64,000 nucleotides of DNA from Streptomyces cellulosae (GTDB taxonomy: Bacteria; Actinomycetota; Actinomycetes; Streptomycetales; Streptomycetaceae). The notes under the pieces are model-generated. The model worked only from the letters and a program-made list of their open reading frames with translations. It searched no databases and had not been told where the DNA came from. A program made the translations under genes and the position numbers. Location: contig NZ_JOEV01000031.1 of the NCBI RefSeq assembly GCF_000721105.1, forward strand, positions 1 through 64,000, in the 5' to 3' direction. Shown here one piece after another: positions 45,611-53,573 of this stretch; position 1 is the stretch's first letter, and each line of letters starts with the position of its first letter.

Positions 45611-45921
45611 TTCTCGTAGTGGCGGCGCACCGCCTCGGTGGTGCGGGGACGCCGCTCCTGCGATCCGCAACGGAGGCACGGCTCGGGGAGCCCTCGCCGT
45701 GTCTCCGCCTCCTGCCGCCGGGTCACGTTCGCGCAAGCCCGGCTGCAGTGGACCGCCCCACGGGTCAGGATGGGCTTGCCGCACTGAGGACACGACGGCT
45801 TAGGCCGTCGCTTTGCCGCGGCCCGCTGGGTCGCAGTCCCCGCGAGGCTGCACCGGTTGCTGCAGAAGCGCCTACGCTTCGCCTTGACCGGCGTGCCGCA
45901 CTGTTCGCACAACTCGGACAT
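45370..45921 (-). CDS. Cys-rich zinc-finger segment fused to a Ro60-type C-terminal tail
   Basis: 183 residues. The first half has paired cysteines, CEQCGTPVKAKRRRFCSNRC, then CPQCGKPI with CSRAC, then CLRCGS, resembling zinc ribbons at the ends of HNH-type endonucleases; no HNH core is present. From about residue 95, TTEAVRRHYEKHDRVLIVTD and PVYTWNLSGYRAGHGPSG to DADWPWAA match the last part of the Ro60 von Willebrand A domain. The TROVE RNA-binding part is absent. No good ribosome site precedes the ATG, so it may be leaderless or silent. It is probably a recombination product, though the frame is intact across the join. Confidence 0.6.
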   Translation of the reverse strand: MSELCEQCGTPVKAKRRRFCSNRCSLAGTATQRAAAKRRPKPSCPQCGKPILTRGAVHCSRACANVTRRQEAETRRGLPEPCLRCGSQERRPRTTEAVRRHYEKHDRVLIVTDEQYAFSHHGDPAEQVPANVPVYTWNLSGYRAGHGPSGKANRHTFGGLSDAAFRMIPLLEAARDADWPWAA

Positions 45922-45996
45922 GCGTGAACGGTATGACCAGCGCCAAACACCGGCCGCCGAATCGGACAGACCCACCCGTTCGAGTGAGCGTGGTTT

Positions 45997-47451
45997 CTAC
46001 CGCTCCTGGCGCTTCCAGGGCCCGGTGATGGCCAGCATGATGCCCGGAGTCTGAATGTTGGCGAACAGTGTCCTGCCGTCGGGCGAGAAGGTCACGCCCG
46101 TGAACTCGCTGTATTCCGGCTCTTCTTCGGTACCGATGTTGAGTTCGTTGCGGGCGATGGGGTAGGTGCGGCCGCTGTCGGTCGCGCCGAACAGGTGCTG
46201 GATACCCTCGCCGTCCTCGGCGATGACGAGGCCGCCGTAGGGGGAGACGGTGATGTTGTCGGGCCCGTCGAAGGCGCCGTCCTTGGAGGGGTCCGGGTTG
46301 ACGCCGAGCAGGACCTTCAGGGTCAGGGTGCGGCGCTTGGGGTCGTAGAACCAGACCTGGCCGTCGTGCTGGACGGGGCTCTCCTCACGGGCGTACGAGG
46401 AGACGACGTACGCGCCGCCGTCGCCCCACCACATGCCCTCGAGCTTGCGGGCGCGGGTGACCTGGCCGTCGGTGAACTGCTTGCGGACGGGGACCGTCTT
46501 GGCGTCGCGGTCGGGGACGTCGACCCAGTCGACGCCGTACACCGTACCGATCCTGGTGGCGCGGGAGAGGTCGTCGACGAACTTGCCGCCGGAGTCGAAG
46601 CACTTGAAGGCCTGCAGGACTCCCGCGTTGCCGGCGAGGGTGCGCAGCTTGCCGCGGCCGTGGTGGAAGCCCGCCGGCGGGGTCCAGCGGAAGAGCAGGC
46701 CGTTGGGGCCGGAGGCGTCCTCGGTGAGGTAGGCGTGGCCGCGCTTGGGGTCGATGACGACCGCCTCGTGGGCGTACCGGCCGAACGCCTTGACGGGCTT
46801 GGGGTCGCGGTTGGCGCGGCGGTCGGCGGGGTCGACCTCGAAGATGTAGCCGTGGTCCTTGGTCATGCCGTTCTGGCCGGCCTTGTCCTCGGTCTCCTCG
46901 CCGGTGAGCCAGGTGCCCCAAGGGGTGCTGCCGCCCGCGCAGTTGGTGGAGGTGCCGGCGATGCCGACCCACTCGGCGACGCGTCCGCCGGGGCGGACCT
47001 CGACGACCGTGCAGCCGCCCGAGGCGGCCGGGTCGTAGACCAGGCCCTCGGTGAGCGGCACGGGGTGGGGCCAGTTGGCGCGCGGGCCCTTGAGCTCGTG
47101 GTTGTTGACGAGGAGGGTGGTGCCGCGCGGGCCGTCGAAGGTGGCCGTGCCGTCGTGGTTGGAGGGGGTGAACTCGCCCGTCTCCAGCTTGGTCCTGCCG
47201 CTGTAGGTGATGACGCGGTACGTGAACCCGGCGGGCAGCGCGAGCAGGCCCTTGGGGTCGGGGAGCAGGGGTCCGTACCCGACACCTCCGTGCGCGGCCG
47301 ATTCCTCTGCGGCGGACCCGGCCTGCGGGGCGGTGTCCGTGGACGCGAGGGCGTTGGGTGCGGTGGCGAGGGCGCCGACGCTGCCCGCCAGCGCGACACC
47401 GGCACCGGTGATCGCGGAGTTTCTGGCGAAGTCCCTGCGGGTGAGCGACAT
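45997..47451 (-). CDS. phoX: Tat-secreted PhoX-type alkaline phosphatase
   Basis: 484 residues. SLTRRDFARNSAITGAG is a classical twin-arginine signal, cleaved after about residue 37. The body is a PhoX/DUF839 beta-propeller with TPSNHDGTATFDG, LLVNNHELKGPRANW, TPWGTWLTGEETEDKAG and FDGPDNITVSPYGGLVIAED. PhoX enzymes hydrolyse phosphomonoesters outside the cell using iron and calcium. An 11-base direct repeat upstream fits a PHO box, so PhoP control under phosphate starvation is likely. The ATG at 47451 opens the Tat signal. It lies just beyond the right island border. Confidence 0.88.
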   Translation of the reverse strand: MSLTRRDFARNSAITGAGVALAGSVGALATAPNALASTDTAPQAGSAAEESAAHGGVGYGPLLPDPKGLLALPAGFTYRVITYSGRTKLETGEFTPSNHDGTATFDGPRGTTLLVNNHELKGPRANWPHPVPLTEGLVYDPAASGGCTVVEVRPGGRVAEWVGIAGTSTNCAGGSTPWGTWLTGEETEDKAGQNGMTKDHGYIFEVDPADRRANRDPKPVKAFGRYAHEAVVIDPKRGHAYLTEDASGPNGLLFRWTPPAGFHHGRGKLRTLAGNAGVLQAFKCFDSGGKFVDDLSRATRIGTVYGVDWVDVPDRDAKTVPVRKQFTDGQVTRARKLEGMWWGDGGAYVVSSYAREESPVQHDGQVWFYDPKRRTLTLKVLLGVNPDPSKDGAFDGPDNITVSPYGGLVIAEDGEGIQHLFGATDSGRTYPIARNELNIGTEEEPEYSEFTGVTFSPDGRTLFANIQTPGIMLAITGPWKRQER

Positions 47452-47521
47452 GGTGTCTCCTGTGACGGTGGATGTGCCGTGGAAGGTGGCGGACCTCGGT
47501 CCGCGCCACCGTCCCGCCCAC

Positions 47522-47540
47522 GCCTGAACGCCGGTTGAAC
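47522..47540 (-). promoter_or_regulatory. Candidate PHO box upstream of phoX
   Basis: On the minus strand GTTCAACCGGC and GTTCAGGCGTG are direct repeats with an 11-base period, starting at 47540 and 47529. This matches the direct-repeat unit GTTCACCC known for Streptomyces PhoP. It lies about 75 bases before the start codon. Confidence 0.6.
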
Positions 47541-47697
47541 ACCGGGCGACGTCAAGGGACCCGCTTCCATGAATCCGTACGCACAGCCCCAAGAGAACCA
47601 AACGGGCTCGCCTCGACAGGACAAAGCGCACCCGGCGGCGGCAGGGCCGCACGCACCGCGCGCGAGCCCTCTCCGCCTCAACCGAGCCCTCTGCGCC

Positions 47698-49134
47698 TCA
47701 ACCCCCTTGCTGTGACCGCGCCTTGAACGCGGCCTTGCGGGCCTCCTTGGCGATCCGCTTGTCCGGATGCAGCCGTCCCATCGCCTCCAGCACGTCCGCC
47801 GTGGCCGGGTGGTCGACCCGCCAGGCCGCCGCGAAGAAGCCGCCGTGCTGCTGGGCGAGGCCCGCGACGAGGTCCCTCAGCTCGTCGGAGTTGCCCTCGG
47901 CGGCCAGCTGGGCGGCGACCGTGTCGACGGTCAGCCAGAAGACCAGGTCCTCGGAGGGCGCGGGGACGTCCGGGGCGCCGCGCTCGGTGAGCCAGACGCG
48001 GGCCAGCCCGCCCAGTTCGGGGTCGTCGAGGACCTCCCGCAGGGCCGGTTCGGCCTCGGTGCCCACCAGGGACAGCGCCTGCTGGCACAGCAGGCGCCGC
48101 AGCGGGCCGCCCGAGTCCAGGCCGCGCGCCGCGGCCAGCAACTCCCGTGCCGCGGCGAGAGGTTCGCGGCGGGCCAGCCACTGTTCCGTCTCGGCCCGGG
48201 CCGCCGTCGGAGGGAAGGTCGCCGTGCCGTCGAGCAGGGCGTCGGCGCCCTTGTCCGCGAGGTCGCCGACCGCGGGCGCCTCCACGCCGGCCTCCAGCAG
48301 CCGGGCCCGCAGTCCGTACAGGCCGAGCGGGGTCAGCCGGACCATGCCGTAGCGCGCGACGTCGGTCTCGTCGAGGGGGGCCGGGGGCTCCTCCTCGGTG
48401 TCCGCCATCAGCGCCTCGTCGACGGGCTGGTACGCCACGAGTCCGGCCGGTTCGAGGAGGCGGAACTGGTCGTCCAGCCGCATCATCGCGTCGGAGACCT
48501 GTTCCAGCACGGCGTTGGTGGGCTCCCCCATGTCGCTGGGCACGATCACCGAGGCGGCCAGCGCGGGCAGCGGCACGGGGCTGTCGCCGGTCCCGTCGCC
48601 CGAGACGGTGAGCAGGTACAGGTTGCCGAGCACGCCGTCCAGGAACTCCGCCTCGGCCTCGGGGTCCCAGTCCAGGGCGGAGAAGTCGGCCTCGCCGTCC
48701 CCTTGTCCGGGGTTCATCGCGTCGACCAGGTCGTCCAGGTCCGGCACGCTCGCGTCGGCCAGGACGGTCTCCAGCGCCCCGAGCCACACGCTGAGCACGT
48801 CGTGCGGGGAGCCCGCGGTGAGCAGGGCCAGGTCCTCGCCGGTGGTGACGGTGCCGGCCTCCTCGTCGACGACCTCGACGAGCCCGGTGTCGACGGCGAC
48901 CCGCCAGGCCTCGCTCGCGTACGCCGCCGCCTCGTCCCCGCTCAGCCCGAGGACCTCGGCCGCGGCGGGCAGTTGCTCGTCGACGAGCCCGCCCCCGGCG
49001 TCGACGCGGGTGTCCGGGCCGGCCCAGCGGGCGAGCCGCGCGGCCCGGGACAGCAGTGGCGTGGACAGCGCGTCCCGCGCCAGCTCCGCTTCCGGGTGCA
49101 GCAGTACCGGCGGCAAGGGGGAGCTGTCTGACAT
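47698..49134 (-). CDS. Conserved actinobacterial protein of unknown function
   Basis: 478 residues, acidic, soluble, no signal or membrane segment. I recognise no catalytic family. It has winged-helix-like stretches around ARYGMVRLTPLGLYGLRARL (about 255-275) and helical repeats in the last 150 residues (ARELLAAARGLDSGGPLRRL; VLEAMGRLHPDKRIAKEAR). The Arg/Lys-rich C-terminus KAAFKARSQQGG is notable. Similar proteins are common in Streptomyces genomes. It lies alone between phoX and the divergent nuclease gene. A role in scaffold or regulation is only a guess. Confidence 0.8.
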   Translation of the reverse strand: MSDSSPLPPVLLHPEAELARDALSTPLLSRAARLARWAGPDTRVDAGGGLVDEQLPAAAEVLGLSGDEAAAYASEAWRVAVDTGLVEVVDEEAGTVTTGEDLALLTAGSPHDVLSVWLGALETVLADASVPDLDDLVDAMNPGQGDGEADFSALDWDPEAEAEFLDGVLGNLYLLTVSGDGTGDSPVPLPALAASVIVPSDMGEPTNAVLEQVSDAMMRLDDQFRLLEPAGLVAYQPVDEALMADTEEEPPAPLDETDVARYGMVRLTPLGLYGLRARLLEAGVEAPAVGDLADKGADALLDGTATFPPTAARAETEQWLARREPLAAARELLAAARGLDSGGPLRRLLCQQALSLVGTEAEPALREVLDDPELGGLARVWLTERGAPDVPAPSEDLVFWLTVDTVAAQLAAEGNSDELRDLVAGLAQQHGGFFAAAWRVDHPATADVLEAMGRLHPDKRIAKEARKAAFKARSQQGG

Positions 49135-49207
49135 CGGCTGATTCTCCTAGGGACGCGTCCTACCACTCAGCCGCTCAGCCTAGACGGATTTCCACCCATG
49201 CCACCCG

Positions 49208-49251
49208 GTTCATCTGCCGGTCATGGCCCGGACATGGCTGAAACCTTGACA
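49208..49251 (+). promoter_or_regulatory. Triple 11-base repeat (PHO box) and -35 of the nuclease gene
   Basis: GTTCATCTGCC, GGTCATGGCCC and GGACATGGCTG follow each other without gaps from 49208 to 49240, then TTGACA at 49246-49251. Three PhoP direct-repeat units abutting the -35 box is the classic arrangement for PhoP-activated promoters in Streptomyces. Confidence 0.65.
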
Positions 49252-49275
49252 AGTGGCCTGACCCGGCAGGAGATT

Positions 49276-49328
49276 GACGCGCGTAGAAATCTGCTGGACA
49301 CCTGTTCACTGTATTTTCTACGCGCGTC
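49276..49328. promoter_or_regulatory. Long-spaced inverted repeat in the nuclease leader
   Basis: GACGCGCGTAGAAA (49276-49289) and TTTCTACGCGCGTC (49315-49328) are perfect 14-bp arms around 25 bases. Each arm holds the palindrome ACGCGCGT. It may be a paired protein site or a leader hairpin. Confidence 0.6.
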
Positions 49329-49410
49329 GCCACCGCCCCACCGGTAGCGCTCCGTCGTTCCACGCACCACCCTCGTCCCGGCGCCCATGTACGTCCCCGG
49401 AGGGATCCCG

Positions 49411-51237
49411 TTGCCGAGCAAGTCTTCCGCGCGTCTCGCCGCGCTCACCGTCGCCGCCGTCTGTTCCGCGGCCTCGACCGTCGTCCTCACCTCGCCCGCG
49501 CACGCCGACTCCGTGCGCATCCATGACATCCAGGGCACCACCCGGATATCGCCGTACGCCGGCCAGCAGGTCACGGACGTGACCGGCATCGTCACCGGCG
49601 TGCGCACGTACGGCTCGTCCAAGGGTTTCTGGATGCAGGACCCGAACCCGGACGCCGACCCGGCCACCAGCGAGGGCGTCTTCGTCTTCACCAGCTCCAC
49701 GCCGAAGGTCGCGTCCGGTGACGCGGTGACCGTCTCCGGCACGGTGTCGGAGTACGTCCCCGGCGGCACCTCCTCCGGCAACCAGACGGTGACCGAGATC
49801 ACCAAGCCGACGATCACCGTCGTCTCCGGCGGCAACGCGGTCCCGGCCGCCACCGTCGTCTCCGCGAGGTCGGTGCCGGGCGCCTACGCCCCGGCCGGCG
49901 ACGCGGCCGCGAACGGCTCGGTCAACGCCCTGCCGCTGCGGCCCTCGAGATACGCCCTGGACTACTACGAGTCCCTGGAGGGCATGAACGTCCAGGTCGC
50001 CGACGCCCGCGTGGTCACCGCCACCGACCCGTACACCGAGCTGTGGGTCACGGTGAAGCCCTACGAGAACCGCGACCGCCGCGGCGGCACGGTCTACGGC
50101 TCGTACGACTCCCAGAACACGGGCCGGCTGCAGATCCAGTCGCTGGGCTCGACGGCCGCCTTCCCGGTCGCGAACGTCGGTGACACCCTGGCCGGCACCA
50201 CCACGGGCCCGTTGGACTACAACCAGTTCGGCGGCTACACCCTGGTCGCGAACCAGATCGGCACGCTGAAGAGCGCCGGTCTGGAGCGCGAGACCACCGA
50301 GAAGCAGAAGAGGGGCGAGCTGGCGGTCGCGACGTACAACGTCGAGAACCTCGACCCGGCGGACGCCACCTTCGAGGAGCACGCCGCCGCGATCGTGCAC
50401 AACCTCCAGTCGCCCGACATCGTGTCGCTGGAGGAGATCCAGGACGACAACGGCGCGACGAACGACGGGACGGTGGCCGCCGACCGGACGGTGACCAAGC
50501 TGATCGACGCGATCGTCGCGGCGGGCGGCCCGAAGTACGCGTACCGGTCCATCGACCCGGTGAACAACGCGGACGGCGGCGAGCCGGGCGGCAACATCCG
50601 CCAGGTGTTCCTGTTCAACCCGGAGCGGGTGTCCTTCACGGACCGCGCGGGCGGCGACGCCACGACCGCCGTCGGCGTCACCAGGGACCACGGCAAGGCC
50701 GCGCTGACCCTCTCCCCCGGCCGGATCGACCCGGCGAACGCCGCCTGGACCAGCAGCCGCAAGCCGCTGGCCGGCGAGTTCGTCTTCCGGGGCCGGACGG
50801 TCTTCGTGATCGCCAACCACTTCAACTCCAAGGGCGGCGACCAGGGGCTGACCGCGCAGTACCAGCCGCCGGCGCGCAGCTCCGAGACGCAGCGCCACCA
50901 GCAGGAGGCGCTGGTGAACGGATTCGTCAAGGACATCCTCGACATCCAGAAGAACGCGGACGTCATCGCCCTCGGCGACATCAACGACTTCGAGTTCTCC
51001 GACACCGCCAAGATCCTCGAGGGTGACGGCGAGCTGTGGTCGGCGATCAAGTCGCTGCCGGAGAGCGAGCGGTACACCTATGACTACCAGGGCAACAGCC
51101 AGGTCCTGGACCAGATCCTGGTGAGCCCGTCGATCCGGCGCGGCTGCGACTTCGAGTACGACAGCGTGCACATCAACTCGGAGTTCCACGACCAGATCAG
51201 CGACCACGACCCGCAGGTGCTGCGGTTCCAGCCGTAA
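49411..51237 (+). CDS. Secreted endonuclease/exonuclease/phosphatase family nuclease (ExeM/NucH-like)
   Basis: 608 residues. A signal peptide (to about SPAHA, residue 32) is followed by an OB-fold/lamin-tail-like region with GIVTGVRTYGSSKGFWMQDP, then the EEP nuclease domain (about 300-605) with VATYNVENLDPAD, DIVSLEEIQDDNG, VIANHFNSKGGDQG, ALGDINDFEFSD and ISDHDPQVLRF, giving a complete catalytic set. It degrades extracellular DNA or RNA and would free phosphate. The TTG at 49411 was preferred because GGAGGG ends six bases before it; an ATG at 49387 is in frame. The PHO-box-like repeats upstream fit phosphate control. Confidence 0.88.
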   Translation: MPSKSSARLAALTVAAVCSAASTVVLTSPAHADSVRIHDIQGTTRISPYAGQQVTDVTGIVTGVRTYGSSKGFWMQDPNPDADPATSEGVFVFTSSTPKVASGDAVTVSGTVSEYVPGGTSSGNQTVTEITKPTITVVSGGNAVPAATVVSARSVPGAYAPAGDAAANGSVNALPLRPSRYALDYYESLEGMNVQVADARVVTATDPYTELWVTVKPYENRDRRGGTVYGSYDSQNTGRLQIQSLGSTAAFPVANVGDTLAGTTTGPLDYNQFGGYTLVANQIGTLKSAGLERETTEKQKRGELAVATYNVENLDPADATFEEHAAAIVHNLQSPDIVSLEEIQDDNGATNDGTVAADRTVTKLIDAIVAAGGPKYAYRSIDPVNNADGGEPGGNIRQVFLFNPERVSFTDRAGGDATTAVGVTRDHGKAALTLSPGRIDPANAAWTSSRKPLAGEFVFRGRTVFVIANHFNSKGGDQGLTAQYQPPARSSETQRHQQEALVNGFVKDILDIQKNADVIALGDINDFEFSDTAKILEGDGELWSAIKSLPESERYTYDYQGNSQVLDQILVSPSIRRGCDFEYDSVHINSEFHDQISDHDPQVLRFQP

Positions 51238-51263
51238 CGCTTCCCGGCGAGGCGGCAAGCGCC

Positions 51264-52001
51264 TCAGGGCTGGCTGAACACCCCGTCCAGCCAGCCCTGC
51301 CAGGCGAGTTCGTTCGCCTTGGCGTCGGCGTCCGGCGCGAAGTCGTGCACGCTGATGCCGACCGGGGCGCCCCAGTGGTTGCGTCCGAAGAACCGGATGA
51401 GCGCGTGGTCGGTGCGCAGCCCGATGAAGTACGGGTCCCGGTAGTCGAGTACGGCGTCCAGCGCCCGTCCGCCGGGCCCCTGGGCGCGCACCCGCTCCCC
51501 CGAGGCGGTGCCGTCGGCCAGGCCCAGTGCCCTGCCGACGGCGGCGAAGGCGTCGGCGGCGGTGGACCTCTCGGGACCGTCCAGCGACGCGAACGTCACG
51601 GGCCGGGGCGCGAAGTGGGTCAGGTACTCGCGCAGGGTGTGCAGATAGAAGTCGGTGTGCTTGCTCGCCCCGTCGTACTGGTTGTCCCAGTCGTCGGTGA
51701 AGATCCCGCTGTGCACATAGCGCACCCAGGCACGCCGGCCGCCGTCGCGGGGCTCGATGGTGTGCTCGAGCTGGTTGAGGCTCTGGACGGAGAAGCCGAC
51801 GTTCTCGCTGCGGGTGATCAGGTGGTGCGGCGGGTCCCAGGCGGTGACCGTGGACCCGAAGGCCGCCGTGCCGCCCACGCGGGGTTCGGGGGCCTCCATC
51901 GGCCACAGGTAACCACCGGTGCCGTTCGTGACCGCCTCCCAGACCTCCTCCGGAGGGGCGTCGACCTCAAACTCGCGGACGATCTCGAATTCCTTGGACA
52001 T
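51264..52001 (-). CDS. SRPBCC (AHSA1-like) domain protein
   Basis: 245 residues. The START/Bet v1-like fold of the AHSA1 group is seen in FEVDAPPEEVWEAVTNGTGG, HHLITRSENVGFSV and WVRYVHSGIFTDDWDNQYD. Such proteins bind hydrophobic ligands; in Actinobacteria they are often encoded behind an ArsR-type regulator. That arrangement is present: the regulator ends 26 bases upstream on the same strand. The C-terminal half (150-245) looks like a second, degenerate copy. Function is unproved. Confidence 0.82.
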   Translation of the reverse strand: MSKEFEIVREFEVDAPPEEVWEAVTNGTGGYLWPMEAPEPRVGGTAAFGSTVTAWDPPHHLITRSENVGFSVQSLNQLEHTIEPRDGGRRAWVRYVHSGIFTDDWDNQYDGASKHTDFYLHTLREYLTHFAPRPVTFASLDGPERSTAADAFAAVGRALGLADGTASGERVRAQGPGGRALDAVLDYRDPYFIGLRTDHALIRFFGRNHWGAPVGISVHDFAPDADAKANELAWQGWLDGVFSQP

Positions 52002-52027
52002 GGCGGTCTCCTGCTTGCCGTGAGTGC

Positions 52028-52642
52028 TTACTGTGCGTCGATTTCCCGGGTGGGCTGCTGGTCCTTGACCGTGGGATGGACGGCCACGACGATCCGGTGG
52101 TCGCGGCCGCCCTCGCTGTCCGGGGCGTCGTACTTGCGGATCAGCGCGCTCACGCCGGCCGTCAGCTCCTGGACGAACGCGGCCCGGTCGGCGGCCGAGG
52201 CGAACCGCACCTCGCCGTCCAGCGCGAACGTCGCCAGTCGCTTGCGGGCCTTGGTGGCGCCGGTGATCAGCGAGCCGACGTCCCGCACCAGACGGGCGCC
52301 GAGCGCGAGCATCCAGCGCGCGGACAGCTGGTCCCGGAAGCGGTCAGGGTCCGGCTGCACGGAGGCGAGGGCGAGCGGCGAGATGACGTACGACGCGGCG
52401 GTCGCGCGCATCAGCCGCTCGGTGACGTTGCCCTTGCGGCGCTCCCCGGCCAGCTCGACCAGGCCGTGCCGCTCCAGCGACTTGAGGTGGTAGTTCACCT
52501 TCTGCCGGGGCAGTCCGACCTTGCCGGCCAGCATGGCGGCCGACGCGGGTCCGGCCGCCAGTTCGGCGAGCAGCCGCCCCCTTATGGGGTCCAGGGAGGC
52601 GGCTGCGGCCTCGGGGTCCTCGATCACGGTCACGTCCAGCAT
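52028..52642 (-). CDS. ArsR-type winged-helix regulator
   Basis: 204 residues. The DNA-binding domain near residues 15-75 reads LDPIRGRLLAELAAGPASAA and VGLPRQKVNYHLKSLERHGL. No metal-binding ELCVCDL motif is present, so it is not a classical metal sensor. The C-terminal part likely binds a ligand. It precedes the SRPBCC gene and probably controls it. The ATG at 52642 has GGAGGGTGGACCC just upstream; a longer frame upstream was rejected as it lacks similarity. Confidence 0.85.
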   Translation of the reverse strand: MLDVTVIEDPEAAAASLDPIRGRLLAELAAGPASAAMLAGKVGLPRQKVNYHLKSLERHGLVELAGERRKGNVTERLMRATAASYVISPLALASVQPDPDRFRDQLSARWMLALGARLVRDVGSLITGATKARKRLATFALDGEVRFASAADRAAFVQELTAGVSALIRKYDAPDSEGGRDHRIVVAVHPTVKDQQPTREIDAQ

Positions 52643-52736
52643 GGGTCCACCCTCCCACCGAAGACTTTTTTTGTCCAGACGGTTCCAGTTGTCGGTGGGG
52701 TAGCGCGCCGACGCGTCACGTGGACGACGGTGGTGA

Positions 52737-53441
52737 TCAGTCCGGCACGAGCCCGAGGGCATGGTCGTACCGGCGGACCGTGCTGCTCTTCAGCCCCGGC
52801 CAGCTCTGTACGCGCTGCCACAGGGCCGTGGCCGAGCCGATCCCGTCACCGGGTGCGGCGAGGGCGTCGATGTGCGCCTGGGCGCTCTCCCACTCGGCGT
52901 AGTTGAGGACCCTGGTGCCGTCGGTGCTGAGGTGGAAGTGACCGGAGATACCGCCGGGATGCTGGTTCGGCTCGCTCTCCAGCGCCTCGAAGACGGCGTC
53001 GACCCAGGCACGCTGCCGTTCGGGGTCGGGCCCGTCGAACTCGACCTCGACGATCACCACGCATCCCGGCACCCGCATGGGCCCGCCCTCACGGACGCTG
53101 CTGCGGTAGCGCCGGTAGCGGCCCGGCCCCACCCGCTCCATGCCCGGCACGGCCGTGTCGATCTCGTCCACCCGTTCCTGCCGGTGGACCTTGGTGAAGG
53201 CCTCGTACTCCTGCTCGCTCGCCCACTGGCTGTGGTGCAACACAGTGCTGCCGTCATGCCCGGTGTAGACGTGGTAGCCGAGCAGGCCGGCGGCGGGCCA
53301 GGGCCGGCGTTCCCAGGTGCGGGCGATGGCCTCGACGGTCCGCCGTTGCCGCTCGGGAGTGCCGACCCGCCAGGTGCTGAAGAAAGGGGCGCCGACGTCG
53401 GGCCGCGTGAGACCGGGGTGGGCGTCGGTACGGCGGGTCAT
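52737..53441 (-). CDS. Tandem antibiotic-biosynthesis-monooxygenase-like protein
   Basis: 234 residues with two ferredoxin-like ABM half-domains. The first (about 20-105) has FFSTWRVGTPERQRRTVEAI and LHHSQWASEQEYEAFTK. The second (about 120-225) has VVIVEVEFDGPDPERQRAWV and LNYAEWESAQAHIDAL. Such proteins are heme-degrading-like or cofactor-free oxygenases, or simply ligand binders. AGGTTG precedes the ATG at 53441. It is divergent from the YihY gene. Substrate unknown. Confidence 0.8.
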   Translation of the reverse strand: MTRRTDAHPGLTRPDVGAPFFSTWRVGTPERQRRTVEAIARTWERRPWPAAGLLGYHVYTGHDGSTVLHHSQWASEQEYEAFTKVHRQERVDEIDTAVPGMERVGPGRYRRYRSSVREGGPMRVPGCVVIVEVEFDGPDPERQRAWVDAVFEALESEPNQHPGGISGHFHLSTDGTRVLNYAEWESAQAHIDALAAPGDGIGSATALWQRVQSWPGLKSSTVRRYDHALGLVPD

Positions 53442-53573
53442 GGCAACCTCCGTCGATCGGTACGGGGAAGGGGCAAGGGGCGCGCGGTGTGCGCACCGAC
53501 CACCCTCCAACCTCGACCAAGATTCAGGTCAAGTCCCCGATTCGAGCGGCGAATTCGGGAGACCCGCCAGGTC

